From positions 1 through 64,000 of the forward strand of contig NZ_JAQSDY010000005.1 of assembly GCF_029946145.1 (NCBI RefSeq): DNA of 64,000 nucleotides. Direction: 5' to 3'. This DNA is from Brevundimonas sp. (GTDB taxonomy: Bacteria > Pseudomonadota > Alphaproteobacteria > Caulobacterales > Caulobacteraceae). Below are positions 26,048 to 35,060 of the stretch, in pieces. A model generated the notes under the pieces. It ran no database searches and was not told the DNA's origin. It was given only the letters and a program-made list of their open reading frames with translations. A program made the translations under genes and the position numbers. How positions within the stretch are numbered: the first letter of the stretch is position 1; every line of letters starts with the position of its first letter.

Positions 26048-26644
26048 TCAGTGTTCCGAGCGTTCCAGCTGAACCAGCGGTCGCCTGTCCGGCGGTCCAT
26101 CGGGCCGCATGACCCGGGACTCGAACCGGGCCGCCGCGCCGGGGCGATATCCCGGGAAGACGTAGCCGCTGTCGTCGAACGCCGCCCCGCCGTAGGTCTG
26201 GCCCAGGGCGTAGCCGTCCCCATAACCATAGCCATAGCCATAGCCATAGCCGCCATAGGGGTAGCCGTTCTCGGTCTGGCGGTAGCTCAGGCTCAACCGG
26301 CCGTGCTCGCCCAGCGGCAGGGAGACCGCCGCGCCGTAGTCGCGATAGCCTCCCGTGCCGACGCTGATGCTGACCTCGCCATGCGGCAGGCCGTCGTCCA
26401 GCGGCTCGCCCCGATCCCGGGCATAGGGGGTGTCGTCCACGGACCGCGAGGCGATCCAGCGATCGATCTGTTCGTCGGTGGTCAGATTGTGGGGCACGCC
26501 CGCCTGGGCCGCACCCTCGACCGACGGCGCGAGCGGCCGGGTCGTCGCCGCCAGATCGACGGAGGTGGCGGGAGCGGTGGCCACCACGCCGTCCGGATCA
26601 CCGGTCGTCAGGGCTCCGGCCATCAGCAGTGCGGTGATCAGCAT
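26048..26644 (-). CDS. Exported hypothetical protein with Gly-Tyr repeat
   Basis: The 198-residue precursor starts with MLITALLMAGALTTG, a signal peptide. The middle contains a Gly-Tyr run (PYGGYGYGYGYGYGDGYALG) encoded by a hexanucleotide repeat. The segments AAVSLPLGEHGRLSLSYRQT and GEVSISVGTGGYRDYGAAVS look like amphipathic beta strands of a surface or outer-membrane protein. The end is charged (DGPPDRRPLVQLERSEH). Not recognised beyond this. RBS choice is unclear, but the signal peptide supports the start at 26644. Confidence 0.75.
   Translation of the reverse strand: MLITALLMAGALTTGDPDGVVATAPATSVDLAATTRPLAPSVEGAAQAGVPHNLTTDEQIDRWIASRSVDDTPYARDRGEPLDDGLPHGEVSISVGTGGYRDYGAAVSLPLGEHGRLSLSYRQTENGYPYGGYGYGYGYGYGDGYALGQTYGGAAFDDSGYVFPGYRPGAAARFESRVMRPDGPPDRRPLVQLERSEH
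26220..26257. repeat. In-frame hexanucleotide repeat (CCATAG)
   Basis: About five consecutive six-base units of the form CCATAG/CCATAA lie inside the 26048-26644 gene and encode its Gly-Tyr run. Slippage would change the repeat by whole Gly-Tyr units without a frameshift. Confidence 0.8.
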
Positions 26645-26692
26645 GCGCCCAACTCCAGTACAAAAGGCAGACTAGCCCCAAATAAGGCCTGA

Positions 26693-26736
26693 GCGTGATC
26701 CCGAAAAGCGTCCGCGGTTTCGGGGCGCGATCACGC
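26693..26736. repeat. Inverted repeat, GTGATC-CCGAAA type
   Basis: The arms GCGTGATCCCGAAAA and TTTCGGGGCGCGATCACGC can form a long stem with a small bulge and a ~9-base loop. It lies between msrB and the upstream exported-protein gene. Similar TGATC-CGAAAA inverted repeats are common between genes in alphaproteobacteria. Confidence 0.7.
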
Positions 26737-26772
26737 ACCCCCAAAACCCTCCGGCGCGAAAGCGCCCGGGGG

Positions 26773-27264
26773 TCAGGCCTTGCCGTCGCCGCGGCCCAGG
26801 GGGTCCGGCAAGGGCGATCCCTCCGGCACGAAGCTGAGCGCTGCCGAATTGATGCAATAGCGCAGACCGGTCGGCCCGGGCCCGTCGGGAAAAACATGCC
26901 CCTGATGACTGTCGCAGCGGGCGCAACGGGTCTCGACCCGGCTCATGCCGTACGACCGGTCGGTGATCGCGGTCACATGCGTCGGATCGACGGGCTCGGT
27001 GAAGCTGGGCCAGCCGGTGCCGCTCTCGAACTTGGTCCCCGTGCGGAAAAGCGGCAGGCCGCATTCGCGGCAGCAGAACACCCCTGCCCGCTTCTCGCCC
27101 AGCAAGGTCCCGCAGAACGGGGCCTCGGTGCCGTGCGCCAGCAGGACGCGCTTCTCCTCGGCCGTCAGATCAGCCTCCAGCGCCACGCGCTGACTCTCGC
27201 TGGGCGGCGTCAGGTCGTAGCCTGTCGGGGACCTCGGGGTCGGGGCGATGTCGGGGTCTGTCAT
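26773..27264 (-). CDS. msrB: Peptide-methionine (R)-S-oxide reductase
   Basis: The 163-residue enzyme reduces the R-sulfoxide of methionine residues in proteins. It carries two zinc-binding CxxC pairs (CREC and CARC), the block KFESGTGWPSFTEPVD, and the catalytic C-terminal segment GLRYCINSAALSF with the reactive Cys. No signal peptide is present, so it acts in the cytosol. The ~25-residue Pro/Ser-rich N-terminus is longer than in E. coli MsrB. Confidence 0.95.
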   Translation of the reverse strand: MTDPDIAPTPRSPTGYDLTPPSESQRVALEADLTAEEKRVLLAHGTEAPFCGTLLGEKRAGVFCCRECGLPLFRTGTKFESGTGWPSFTEPVDPTHVTAITDRSYGMSRVETRCARCDSHQGHVFPDGPGPTGLRYCINSAALSFVPEGSPLPDPLGRGDGKA

Positions 27265-27344
27265 TCCCTGCAGGTAGGGGGCGGCCGGGACATTCGCAAA
27301 CCCGGTCTCCGGAACCGGGTCCCCGGGCGCGTCGTTCCCTAGCC

Positions 27345-27521
27345 ATGAGTGACAAGCCCGACCCTGACCTGATCGTTGACCCGCTGACGCCCAGGGCGAA
27401 GCACGGGGTCGTCGTGGTCAAGGACCCGCCGGAGGCGGCCATGAACCTGACGGCCGACGCGGCCGAGATCTCCGGACTACGCCTGATCGACGCCGCGGAC
27501 CGGGCGCGAGAGCGCGACTGA
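27345..27521 (+). CDS. Small hypothetical protein (58 residues)
   Basis: An ATG at 27345 opens a 58-codon frame: MSDKPDPDLIVDPLTPRAKH at the start, then GVVVVKDPPEAAMNL, ending RARERD. The acidic N-terminus and short helical end look coding, and the frame ends just before a hairpin at 27533. It is divergent from msrB. I do not recognise a family. It could also be chance. Confidence 0.5.
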   Translation: MSDKPDPDLIVDPLTPRAKHGVVVVKDPPEAAMNLTADAAEISGLRLIDAADRARERD

Positions 27522-27532
27522 CGCAAGCAGAA

Positions 27533-27562
27533 GGGCCGGCCAGGGTTTCCCTGACCGGCCCC
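27533..27562. terminator. Hairpin between the 58-residue gene and the S41 protease gene
   Basis: GGGCCGGCCAGGG and CCCTGACCGGCCC form a 13-bp stem with one G-T pair and a TTT loop. Neither strand has a long T-run, so it is only a probable terminator for the converging genes. Confidence 0.55.
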
Positions 27563-27583
27563 ACCGTGTCTCCGCAGGCTGGA

Positions 27584-29077
27584 TCAGCCGCCGAACAGGC
27601 TGCCCACCCAGGTCCGCACCGCGGTCTCGTCGGCGGGGTTGCCCGTGTAGGCCAGGCCCTGCGCGGGGGTGTAGGGCTGGTTGTTGGGGCGCGGACGCGA
27701 GGTCCAGGCCTTGTGGCCGTAGCTGAGGTCCGAATAGTTCGACGGCAGACGCATCACCGTCGGCTCGACGAAGATCGAGTCGGTGGCCGTGGTCGAACCG
27801 GCGATGCGCACGTTCGGCAGCTTGGACAGCAGGTCCAGCGTGTCGAGGCACCCGCCCGAGCAGCCGGCGTCGACCAGAACGATCACCGGACCCTGCACGG
27901 GATTGGGGGCTCCGGTGTCGGCCACGGCGGCGCGACCCGCCAGGGTGAAGGTCGGCTGTCCGGCGGCGATGGCGGCGTCGAAGGCGGCCACGATCTCCCG
28001 GGTCTGTTCGATCACCGGACCGGCTTCCTGCACGAATTGCGGATCAGCCTCCATGCGGCCGAGGGCGGCGGCGTACCAGTCGCGGTTGCCCTGGGTGGCG
28101 CGGTAGGTCAGTTCGCCGGCGGCGGGCTGGCGGCTGACGGTGAACTCCGGGGTCCAGATGCGGTTGGCCAGGCCGTAGCCCCGCGCGGTCGAGGAGTTCA
28201 GGCCGGTGCCCGAGGCGGCGCGCAGATCCAGCACGAAGCCCTGAGGCCCGCGCAGGGTCGCGGCCTGGCCCTCGACGGCGGCGTTGAACGCCTGCCAGCC
28301 GGAGCCGTCGGCGAAGGAGTGCACATGCACCCATGGCCGTCCGTTGACGGTCTCGACCGCCAGCGGCGTCGCCGGGGGCATGTAGACGGTGGCGCGATAG
28401 GCGGCCTCGAGGTCTCCGGCGACAACCGGGATCGGGCGAATCTGGAGTTCACGCGGACGGCCGCGGCCCGACTGGAAACTGCACACCGACGGCACGCCTG
28501 CGGCGAAGGGGTTGTTGCGGTTCCAGAACAGATAGGGCGCCGAGGTCACCCGGCCGGCCTCGGTTTCAAGATTGCCTTCCCACAGGTCCAGCTTCTTGCG
28601 GGCGAATTCCTCGATCGGGGTCAGGTTGCAGTCAACCACCGCGTCGCCGATGCGCGGCGCGCCGCGCGTGCCCGGCTTCACATAGGTGACGACATATTTG
28701 CCGCCCCGCCAGCCGGTGGTGAAACCAGGCCAGCTGGTGCCGAAATAGGGCCCCATGCCCTCGAAGGTCGGGGTGATGGCGATGTTGGAGTCGCGGAAGC
28801 CCGCCGCATAGTAGCGCATCAGATAGGCGTGGGCGTCGCCGCTGTTGGCCTGACCCGCGCGGCCCAGTGCATCCTGCAACCCCGTGTCGAGCCAGCCGCG
28901 GAAGGTCTGGCTCGCGGCGCCGGACACGGCGGGCGCCGGATGGTTGGCGGCCAGCTCATCGTGAGCCCTCTGCAGGTCCTGTCGGGCCAGGGCGCGGAAG
29001 TCCTGCGCCGCGACCGATCCGGCGGTCATCGCCAGGGTCAGGGCCGCAGCAGCGGCGAAAGTAAGCATGCGGGACAT
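27584..29077 (-). CDS. Exported S41-like peptidase
   Basis: The 497-residue precursor has a signal peptide (cleaved after SVAAQ near residue 25). The N-terminal ~130 residues are helical. The C-terminal region resembles the S41 (C-terminal processing protease) fold: VIVLVDAGCSGGCLDTLDLL-like nucleophile segment followed by NVRIAGSTTATDS. The usual Ser is here flanked by cysteines (GCSGGC). No clear PDZ domain is seen. Activity is not proven by sequence, and it might be a non-peptidase relative. Predicted periplasmic. It is transcribed alone. Confidence 0.7.
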   Translation of the reverse strand: MSRMLTFAAAAALTLAMTAGSVAAQDFRALARQDLQRAHDELAANHPAPAVSGAASQTFRGWLDTGLQDALGRAGQANSGDAHAYLMRYYAAGFRDSNIAITPTFEGMGPYFGTSWPGFTTGWRGGKYVVTYVKPGTRGAPRIGDAVVDCNLTPIEEFARKKLDLWEGNLETEAGRVTSAPYLFWNRNNPFAAGVPSVCSFQSGRGRPRELQIRPIPVVAGDLEAAYRATVYMPPATPLAVETVNGRPWVHVHSFADGSGWQAFNAAVEGQAATLRGPQGFVLDLRAASGTGLNSSTARGYGLANRIWTPEFTVSRQPAAGELTYRATQGNRDWYAAALGRMEADPQFVQEAGPVIEQTREIVAAFDAAIAAGQPTFTLAGRAAVADTGAPNPVQGPVIVLVDAGCSGGCLDTLDLLSKLPNVRIAGSTTATDSIFVEPTVMRLPSNYSDLSYGHKAWTSRPRPNNQPYTPAQGLAYTGNPADETAVRTWVGSLFGG

Positions 29078-29298
29078 CAGTCGGGCTCCGGGCCAAAAAA
29101 AGCGGGACGGGGGAGAGGACGAAAATGAACGGGCGTCGATGAACAGGACTGGAACGGCTTTAACCCCATCGATATGGGCTTTGCCAAGCCCGAACGCCGA
29201 CCGGTTGAAAGCCCCTTTGGTTTACTCACGCCAGATCGCGGCCTAATCGGGGCAGCCGCTTCACGCCGCGATCACGTTCGCCTCAGATTCAAAGACAC

Positions 29299-31281
29299 AT
29301 GTTCTCCAAAATCCTGATCGCCAATCGCGGCGAAATCGCCGTCCGCATCATCAAGACCTGCCGCCGGATGGGCATCAGGACGGTGCAGGTCTATTCCGAG
29401 GCCGACGCCGGTTCCCTGGCGGTCGAGATGGCCGACGAATCCGTGCTGATCGGCCCCGCGCCCGCCGCCCGGTCCTATCTGCTGCAGGACCGGATCGTCG
29501 ACGCCGTGCGCCGGACGGGAGCCGAGGCGGTCCACCCCGGCTTCGGCTTCCTCAGCGAGAACGCCTCGTTCGCGCGCCGGCTCGAGGCCGAGGGCATCAC
29601 CTTCATCGGCCCCAACCCCCACGCCATCGAGGCCATGGGCGACAAGATCACCTCCAAGAAATTCGCCGCCGAGGCGGGGGTCTCCACCGTCCCGGGCCAC
29701 ATGGGCCTGATCGAGACGACGGAACACGCCGTCGAGATCGCCAACCAGATCGGCTATCCGGTCATGATCAAGGCCTCGGCGGGCGGCGGCGGCAAGGGCA
29801 TCCGCGTCGCCCATTCCGATGACGACATGGCCGAGGGCTTCGCCGCCGTGAAGGCCGAGGCGCTCAACGCCTTCGGCGACGACCGCGTCTTCCTTGAGAA
29901 ATTCATCATCGACCCGCGCCACATCGAGATTCAGGTGCTGGGCGACAAGCACGGCAACGTCGTCCACCTGTTCGAGCGCGAATGCTCGATCCAGCGCCGC
30001 AATCAGAAGGTCATCGAGGAGGCCCCCTCTCCCCTCCTCGACCCCGGGACCCGCGCCGCCATGGGCGCCCAGGCCGTCGCCCTGGCCAGGGCAGTGAACT
30101 ACGACAGCGCCGGCACGGTCGAGTTCGTCGCCGGTCAGGATAAATCGTTCTTCTTCCTCGAGATGAACACAAGACTTCAGGTAGAACATCCGGTCACCGA
30201 ACTGATCACCGGGGTCGATCTGGTCGAGCAGATGATTCGCTCGGCATGGGGCGAGACGCTGGCGTTCCGGCAGGACGATCTGAAGATCAACGGCTGGGCC
30301 ATCGAGAGCCGGATCTATGCCGAGGATCCCTACCGCGGCTTCCTGCCGTCGATCGGCCGGCTCATCAGATATGAGCAGCCGGAAGAGGGTCCGCACGAGG
30401 ACGGCTATACGGTGCGCAATGACTCCGGCGTCCGCGAGGGCGACGAGATCTCGATGTTCTACGACCCCATGATCGCCAAGCTGTGCGCCTGGGGTCCGAC
30501 CCGCGACGCCGCCCTGACCGGCATGGCCCGGGCGCTGGAGGACACCCACCTGCAGGGCGTCGGCCACAACATACCGTTCCTCTCGGCCGTCATGGACCAG
30601 CCGCGGTTCCGCGGCGGCAATATCTCGACCAGCTACATCAAGGACGAATTCCCCGACGGCTTCCACGGCCTCCAGCCCGACGCGCGCCAGACCCGCATCA
30701 TGGTCGCCGCCGCTGTCGCCATGAACGAGATCGCCGCCGAACAGGCCGGCGACCCGTCCGACCGCACCGACTGGGTCGTGCTGATCGACAAGACCCCCCA
30801 CGGCGTCGATCTGTCGTACGACGCCGACGAGGCCCTGCTGCTGGCCTTCACCGGCGGCGGCCACGCCCGGCTGACGGAGATCGACTGGCGCCCGGGCCTG
30901 GCCCAGTTCCGCGCCGAGCTGGACGGCGAGCCCTTCACCGCCGAGGTCGCCCGCGTCGCCGATGGTTTCATCATCCGCCACCGCGCGGCCCGCGCCCGCG
31001 TCCGGGTCCTGACCCCGCACACGGCCGAGCTTTACGCCCGCCTGCCGGAAAAGGTCGCCGCCGACACCTCGAAACTGGTCGTCTCCCCCATGCCCGGCCT
31101 CGTCGTCGCCATTCCCGTGACCGTGGGCCAGGAGGTCAAGACCGGCGAGACCGTCGCCATCATCGAGGCCATGAAGATGCAGAACATCCTCAAGGCCGAA
31201 CGCGACGGCGTGGTGAAGGCCGTCAGCGCCGCCGCCGGCGACCCGGTGGCCGCGGATGATGTGCTGGTGGAGTTCGGATAG
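29299..31281 (+). CDS. pccA: Propionyl-CoA (acyl-CoA) carboxylase, biotin-containing alpha subunit
   Basis: The 660-residue protein has a biotin carboxylase domain (FSKILIANRGEIAVRIIKTC; ASAGGGGKGIRVAHS; ERECSIQRRNQKVIEEAPSP; EMNTRLQVEHPVTELITGVD), a ~120-residue BT-type linker that docks the beta subunit, and a biotinyl domain with IEAMKMQNIL and biotin-Lys near residue 626. AMKMQN and the length match alphaproteobacterial PccA rather than MccA. It carboxylates propionyl-CoA (from odd-chain, Val, Ile or Thr degradation) together with PccB, which is not in this window. Confidence 0.92.
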   Translation: MFSKILIANRGEIAVRIIKTCRRMGIRTVQVYSEADAGSLAVEMADESVLIGPAPAARSYLLQDRIVDAVRRTGAEAVHPGFGFLSENASFARRLEAEGITFIGPNPHAIEAMGDKITSKKFAAEAGVSTVPGHMGLIETTEHAVEIANQIGYPVMIKASAGGGGKGIRVAHSDDDMAEGFAAVKAEALNAFGDDRVFLEKFIIDPRHIEIQVLGDKHGNVVHLFERECSIQRRNQKVIEEAPSPLLDPGTRAAMGAQAVALARAVNYDSAGTVEFVAGQDKSFFFLEMNTRLQVEHPVTELITGVDLVEQMIRSAWGETLAFRQDDLKINGWAIESRIYAEDPYRGFLPSIGRLIRYEQPEEGPHEDGYTVRNDSGVREGDEISMFYDPMIAKLCAWGPTRDAALTGMARALEDTHLQGVGHNIPFLSAVMDQPRFRGGNISTSYIKDEFPDGFHGLQPDARQTRIMVAAAVAMNEIAAEQAGDPSDRTDWVVLIDKTPHGVDLSYDADEALLLAFTGGGHARLTEIDWRPGLAQFRAELDGEPFTAEVARVADGFIIRHRAARARVRVLTPHTAELYARLPEKVAADTSKLVVSPMPGLVVAIPVTVGQEVKTGETVAIIEAMKMQNILKAERDGVVKAVSAAAGDPVAADDVLVEFG

Positions 31282-31338
31282 GGCTGCCTGGCGCCAGATC
31301 CGAAGTTCATTCCGGCGCGCGAAACGGACAGTGACGCA

Positions 31339-32637
31339 TCAAGGCTGCTGCCCGATCGGGAGCCATGCGCCTTCGCCGGTCAGGACTTCCACGATCCCAC
31401 CCATCCAGAGGCCCGTAATCAGCAGCAGGACGCCGATGGTCACCTGGCGCCCGTAGGCTCGTCCCCCCGCCATAATGGCTGTCGGAATCTTGACGGCCAT
31501 GTTGGTGGTTAGCGCCAGGACCACCCCGATCGCGGCTGGGGCCATCGCCATCCGCCCTCCTTCCAGAAGCGTGGCCATGGACACCGAAGCCGCCTGCGCA
31601 TCGGCGAGACCCAGCACCGTGGCGCCAATCAGGGCTCCAGGGGCCCCGAGCCAGCGGATGAGCAGTTCGGCGACAAGGCTGAAGGCCCCCATCAGGGCCA
31701 CGAACAGGAGAACCGCTCCGCCGTTGAAGGTCCGGCCGAGGGTTTCACCGCTTGCTGTGTTCGGCGTGCGGCGCACGAGCCATACGGCGTAGACGAGCAT
31801 CAGGAGGGCGGACAGGCCCAAAGGGATCGCCAGGGCGACGATGAGGGGCGGGCTGACGGCTGCAATGAGCGCCAGGAGATAGCCAAGGCTGCCGATCATG
31901 GAGGCGATGGCGCCCGCCGCGCTGGCTGCCGTCAGATCAGGTTGAGTCCTGGCGCGCGCCCCCATGGCGGCGACCGTGGCCGTGCTTGAGACAAGCCCCG
32001 AGGCGAGGCCGGCGATCAGCAGCCCATACCGCCCGCCCAGCAGACGCTGTGCGACATGGCCCAGGAAGCCGAGCGCCATCCCCACCACGGCGAGACGCCA
32101 GAGGGTGAAGGGATTGAGCAGGCCGAACGGATCGACCGGTCGATTGGGCAGGAGGGGAAGAATGACCAGGGCCGCGATCGCGATAACCAGGGCGTCCAGG
32201 AGTTCCTGCTCCGTGATCCGGTCACGCACCAGGCTGTGCAATTGCCCCCGAAACGCCAGCAAGGCGGCAACCACGACGCCGACTCCCAGCGCGACGGAGG
32301 GCCGGGTCTGCGCCAGAACTCCAAGGGCGTAGGTCACGACAAGCGCCACCTCGCCGGTGAGTCCGGGATTCCTGCGATCTCCGAGCCAATAGGCCGCGAG
32401 GGCGCCGAGGGCGACAAAGCCCCCGGCCAACAGGACAAGGCCGGGATCGCCGATCAGGGCCGCAACACCGCCCAACAGTCCAACCAGTCCAAAGGTGCGC
32501 AACCCGGCCGCCGCACGGGTTCTGCCATCACCCTTGCGCCGTTCGCGCTCGAGGCCGATCAGCAGTCCGATCGCCAATGCCACCACCAGCGGCCATTCGG
32601 GTCGGTTCAACCAGGGCGCGGGGTCATGAGCCGGCAT
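31339..32637 (-). CDS. MgtC/SapB family membrane protein with DUF4010
   Basis: A 432-residue membrane protein with about twelve helices. The N-terminal quarter is MgtC/SapB-like (ALAIGLLIGLERERRKGDGR, then AAAGLRTFGLVGLLGGVAAL, the conserved GLERE/RTFGL motifs). The rest is DUF4010 (LASGLVSSTATVAAMGARAR, then AQAASVSMATLLEGGRMAMAPA). Members are widespread but functionally unclear; true MgtC regulates Mg2+ or ATP homeostasis. The position after pccA seems unrelated. It opens a run of three genes that look less like the core genome. Confidence 0.87.
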   Translation of the reverse strand: MPAHDPAPWLNRPEWPLVVALAIGLLIGLERERRKGDGRTRAAAGLRTFGLVGLLGGVAALIGDPGLVLLAGGFVALGALAAYWLGDRRNPGLTGEVALVVTYALGVLAQTRPSVALGVGVVVAALLAFRGQLHSLVRDRITEQELLDALVIAIAALVILPLLPNRPVDPFGLLNPFTLWRLAVVGMALGFLGHVAQRLLGGRYGLLIAGLASGLVSSTATVAAMGARARTQPDLTAASAAGAIASMIGSLGYLLALIAAVSPPLIVALAIPLGLSALLMLVYAVWLVRRTPNTASGETLGRTFNGGAVLLFVALMGAFSLVAELLIRWLGAPGALIGATVLGLADAQAASVSMATLLEGGRMAMAPAAIGVVLALTTNMAVKIPTAIMAGGRAYGRQVTIGVLLLITGLWMGGIVEVLTGEGAWLPIGQQP

Positions 32638-32744
32638 GGAGTGACGCGCGGGGCGCGGTCTTCACTGGAGGCCCGCCAGCCGTGAGCGGCGTCCGAACCA
32701 GGCTCCTCCAGGCCGCGAGGTTCCCGACACGGGCCCGGACCGAT

Positions 32745-33197
32745 TCATTTGGCGGGTTTGTCATTGGATCCCTGACGACTTGTCGGCCTGGCCGGCGCCG
32801 GCGCTTCAGTTGTCGTGCCGTCGAAATGCTCCTTGACGGCCGCGGCGTCCGCCCTGGTGGCGCGCACCACGCCGTCACGATGCTGGGGCGGCGCATAGAG
32901 CGTATAGAATTTGAGCGACTTTGAGCCGGTGTTGACGATGTTGTGGCTCGCGCCGGCCGGTACGACGATCGCATCGTCGCGCTTGATCCTGGTGCGTTCG
33001 CCATCGATCCAGACCTCACCCTTGCCCTTCTCGACCCGGAAGAACTGGTCATTACCGACGTGGGTCTCGGCGCCGATCTCCTCTCCCGCCTTCAGCGCCA
33101 TCAGCACCAGTTGCAGGTGCTTGCCGGTATAGACCACGCGCCGGAAGGCAGAGTTCTCGACGGTCAGGTCCTCGATATCCTCGACAAAGCCTTTCAC
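32745..33197 (-). CDS. Cupin domain protein
   Basis: The start chosen is the GTG at 33197, preceded on the minus strand by GGAGAGCTCCT, giving 150 residues. A single cupin barrel is visible: GEEIGAETHVGNDQFFRVEKGKG (partly) is cupin motif 1 with His and Glu ligands, and PAGASHNIVNTGSKSLKFYTLY is motif 2. This is the small manganese/iron cupin type seen in mannose-6-phosphate isomerase-like and stress proteins. The C-terminus is a disordered Thr/Pro/Lys tail. Substrate unknown. Confidence 0.87.
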   Translation of the reverse strand: MKGFVEDIEDLTVENSAFRRVVYTGKHLQLVLMALKAGEEIGAETHVGNDQFFRVEKGKGEVWIDGERTRIKRDDAIVVPAGASHNIVNTGSKSLKFYTLYAPPQHRDGVVRATRADAAAVKEHFDGTTTEAPAPARPTSRQGSNDKPAK

Positions 33198-33403
33198 AGG
33201 AGCTCTCCTCGTCTGATCCTGCGGACGCCGACGCATCGGGTAACGTCAATCAAGGCAACGACCGCGTCGTGAACGCGCAGAGACCTCAGCGCTCGCACGC
33301 CACGTCCAGGCCGGGGCCCGCCAACCCTGACCCTCGCGCATTCGCAGACCTTGTCCTTGATCGAGATCATGTCGGCGACAGGCCCGGCGCCCTGGCGCAG
33401 CAG

Positions 33404-34903
33404 TCAGTCGACCGGGTGCGCCCCGGCCCAGAAGGGCTTCAGATCGACCACGTCCTTACAGGCCCTCGCGGCGGATTTGATGGACCGACGCTTGTGCGGA
33501 GCGGTTCGCCCGTCATGCGTCGCGCCTCGGATGCCGAACCGCTTGAGCAGCGCGCTGCCAGTGGCATGATCGGTCAGGCGTCCAAGATCGGTCTGAAGGC
33601 GTTCAACGGCTTCCACGAAAGCCTCGAGCCGCCCGGACGCGACCGGGCCGGGAAACAGGCCGCCGAGGAACTCCGCCGTATACCGAAGGTTCTTCGCGGC
33701 GATCCGAACGGCATGGCGACCCGAGGCGTCGAGATGCGCCAGATGCGCCCCCCGACGTTTCAGGCGGCGCCGACTGCGGCGAAGCCTGCGGACGGCGAAC
33801 GGCAGAATGGCCTCGCGACGCAGCGCCGCCGTGGCGGCATCGGATAGCCAGAACCCGGCGCTGGTCCAGGCCGTGAGATCCAGCATCAGTTCCCGCAAGG
33901 TGGGCGATCGAAGATCCGCGACAAGCACATCGTAAATCTGTTTCCGGTGCGGGTTGAGTTTGGCGATCAGGTCCGCATCGTTGCTCAGTCCAATCAGCAC
34001 ATCGATATTCCGCCCATCGCCAAACATCCGGGCCGCCCGTTTCACACGCCCGGCCAAGGCCCGGGATTCGGGATCGGACAGCAAGGGCTTGAACAGATCC
34101 AGCGCCGTTCGAAGCCGCCTCAGCGCGACCCGGCATTGATGGAGCGTTTCGGCTTCAGGCTCAGCCAACAGTCGCGTTTCGTTCAGTCGATAGTGGCGTA
34201 TGCATGCGTGGCAGATCGCCTGAAAGGCCGCCTGCACCGGGACGTCCCCGGTCAGAGCTGTCCTTTCCGCCTTGACCGCCTCGCCACGCCGCTGTTCGTC
34301 CAGCGTATAGCCGCGCTCCGCCTTGCTCTGGACGCCGATACGCAGGGGGCTCATCGCCCCGATCCCGGCGGCCAGATCGAATAACGACCTGAGCGGTCCA
34401 GCCTTCAGTTCGATCTCGATCTCGTGGATCGGAACCGACCGGCCGTGCGCCCGGATCGCCCCGAAGTCACTGACGAGCTCCAGCTGCGCGCCTGCCCGAT
34501 CAACGCGCCACATTCGTCGATCGACATCGGTCGTGAATTGAACCTCCAGCGGCAGATCACAACTCGAGGCCCCGGCCAGTTCGGCGATCAACGCTCGCGT
34601 CGGCGGGTCGAGCTCGGGAAGATCGCCCGAAACCTCGGACTCCAGCTCAGGTCGGGTGAACAATCCCGCCGCTGCGGCGCTCTCGAACTTTATCGTCTGA
34701 ATACAGCGCGCGCCTTCCTTTCGGACCCTGAGTGTCACCCCGGCTGTCCAGAGGCGCCTGTCGGGGGTGTCGAAATAGGTCGAGACCAGGCGGCGCTGTC
34801 CGACTGGTGAACCGTAGGCGATGGCAAGCTGACGCCGGACCTGGTCGACGGGGCCATCCATCTCCAGCTTCAGTTCAGTCTCCTCGGCAATGTGCTCGCG
34901 CAT
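33404..34903 (-). CDS. CYTH-CHAD domain protein
   Basis: The 499-residue protein has an N-terminal CYTH (triphosphate tunnel) domain: EETELKLEM is the ExExK motif, followed by STYFDTPDRRLWTAGVTLRVRK (partial). The C-terminal half is a CHAD domain with repeated basic helices and histidines (HQCRVALRRLRTALDLFKPL; RHAVRIAAKNLRYTAEFLGG). CYTH proteins hydrolyse inorganic triphosphate or related molecules, and CHAD domains bind polyphosphate. A role in polyphosphate metabolism is inferred. It ends in a Lys/Arg-rich tail. Confidence 0.9.
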   Translation of the reverse strand: MREHIAEETELKLEMDGPVDQVRRQLAIAYGSPVGQRRLVSTYFDTPDRRLWTAGVTLRVRKEGARCIQTIKFESAAAAGLFTRPELESEVSGDLPELDPPTRALIAELAGASSCDLPLEVQFTTDVDRRMWRVDRAGAQLELVSDFGAIRAHGRSVPIHEIEIELKAGPLRSLFDLAAGIGAMSPLRIGVQSKAERGYTLDEQRRGEAVKAERTALTGDVPVQAAFQAICHACIRHYRLNETRLLAEPEAETLHQCRVALRRLRTALDLFKPLLSDPESRALAGRVKRAARMFGDGRNIDVLIGLSNDADLIAKLNPHRKQIYDVLVADLRSPTLRELMLDLTAWTSAGFWLSDAATAALRREAILPFAVRRLRRSRRRLKRRGAHLAHLDASGRHAVRIAAKNLRYTAEFLGGLFPGPVASGRLEAFVEAVERLQTDLGRLTDHATGSALLKRFGIRGATHDGRTAPHKRRSIKSAARACKDVVDLKPFWAGAHPVD

Positions 34904-35060
34904 GCCCGGGTCTCACGCCTTGGCGATTCTGATCGAAGGAGGGAGGACAGCTGACATTATGGACTCCATTCGAGCGGACATCCGGGCTCGGGGGCTGAAC
35001 AGCACACTAACACCAGACGTTCGGAACCGCTGGTTCGAGTAACAATCGGACCTTCCGCCC

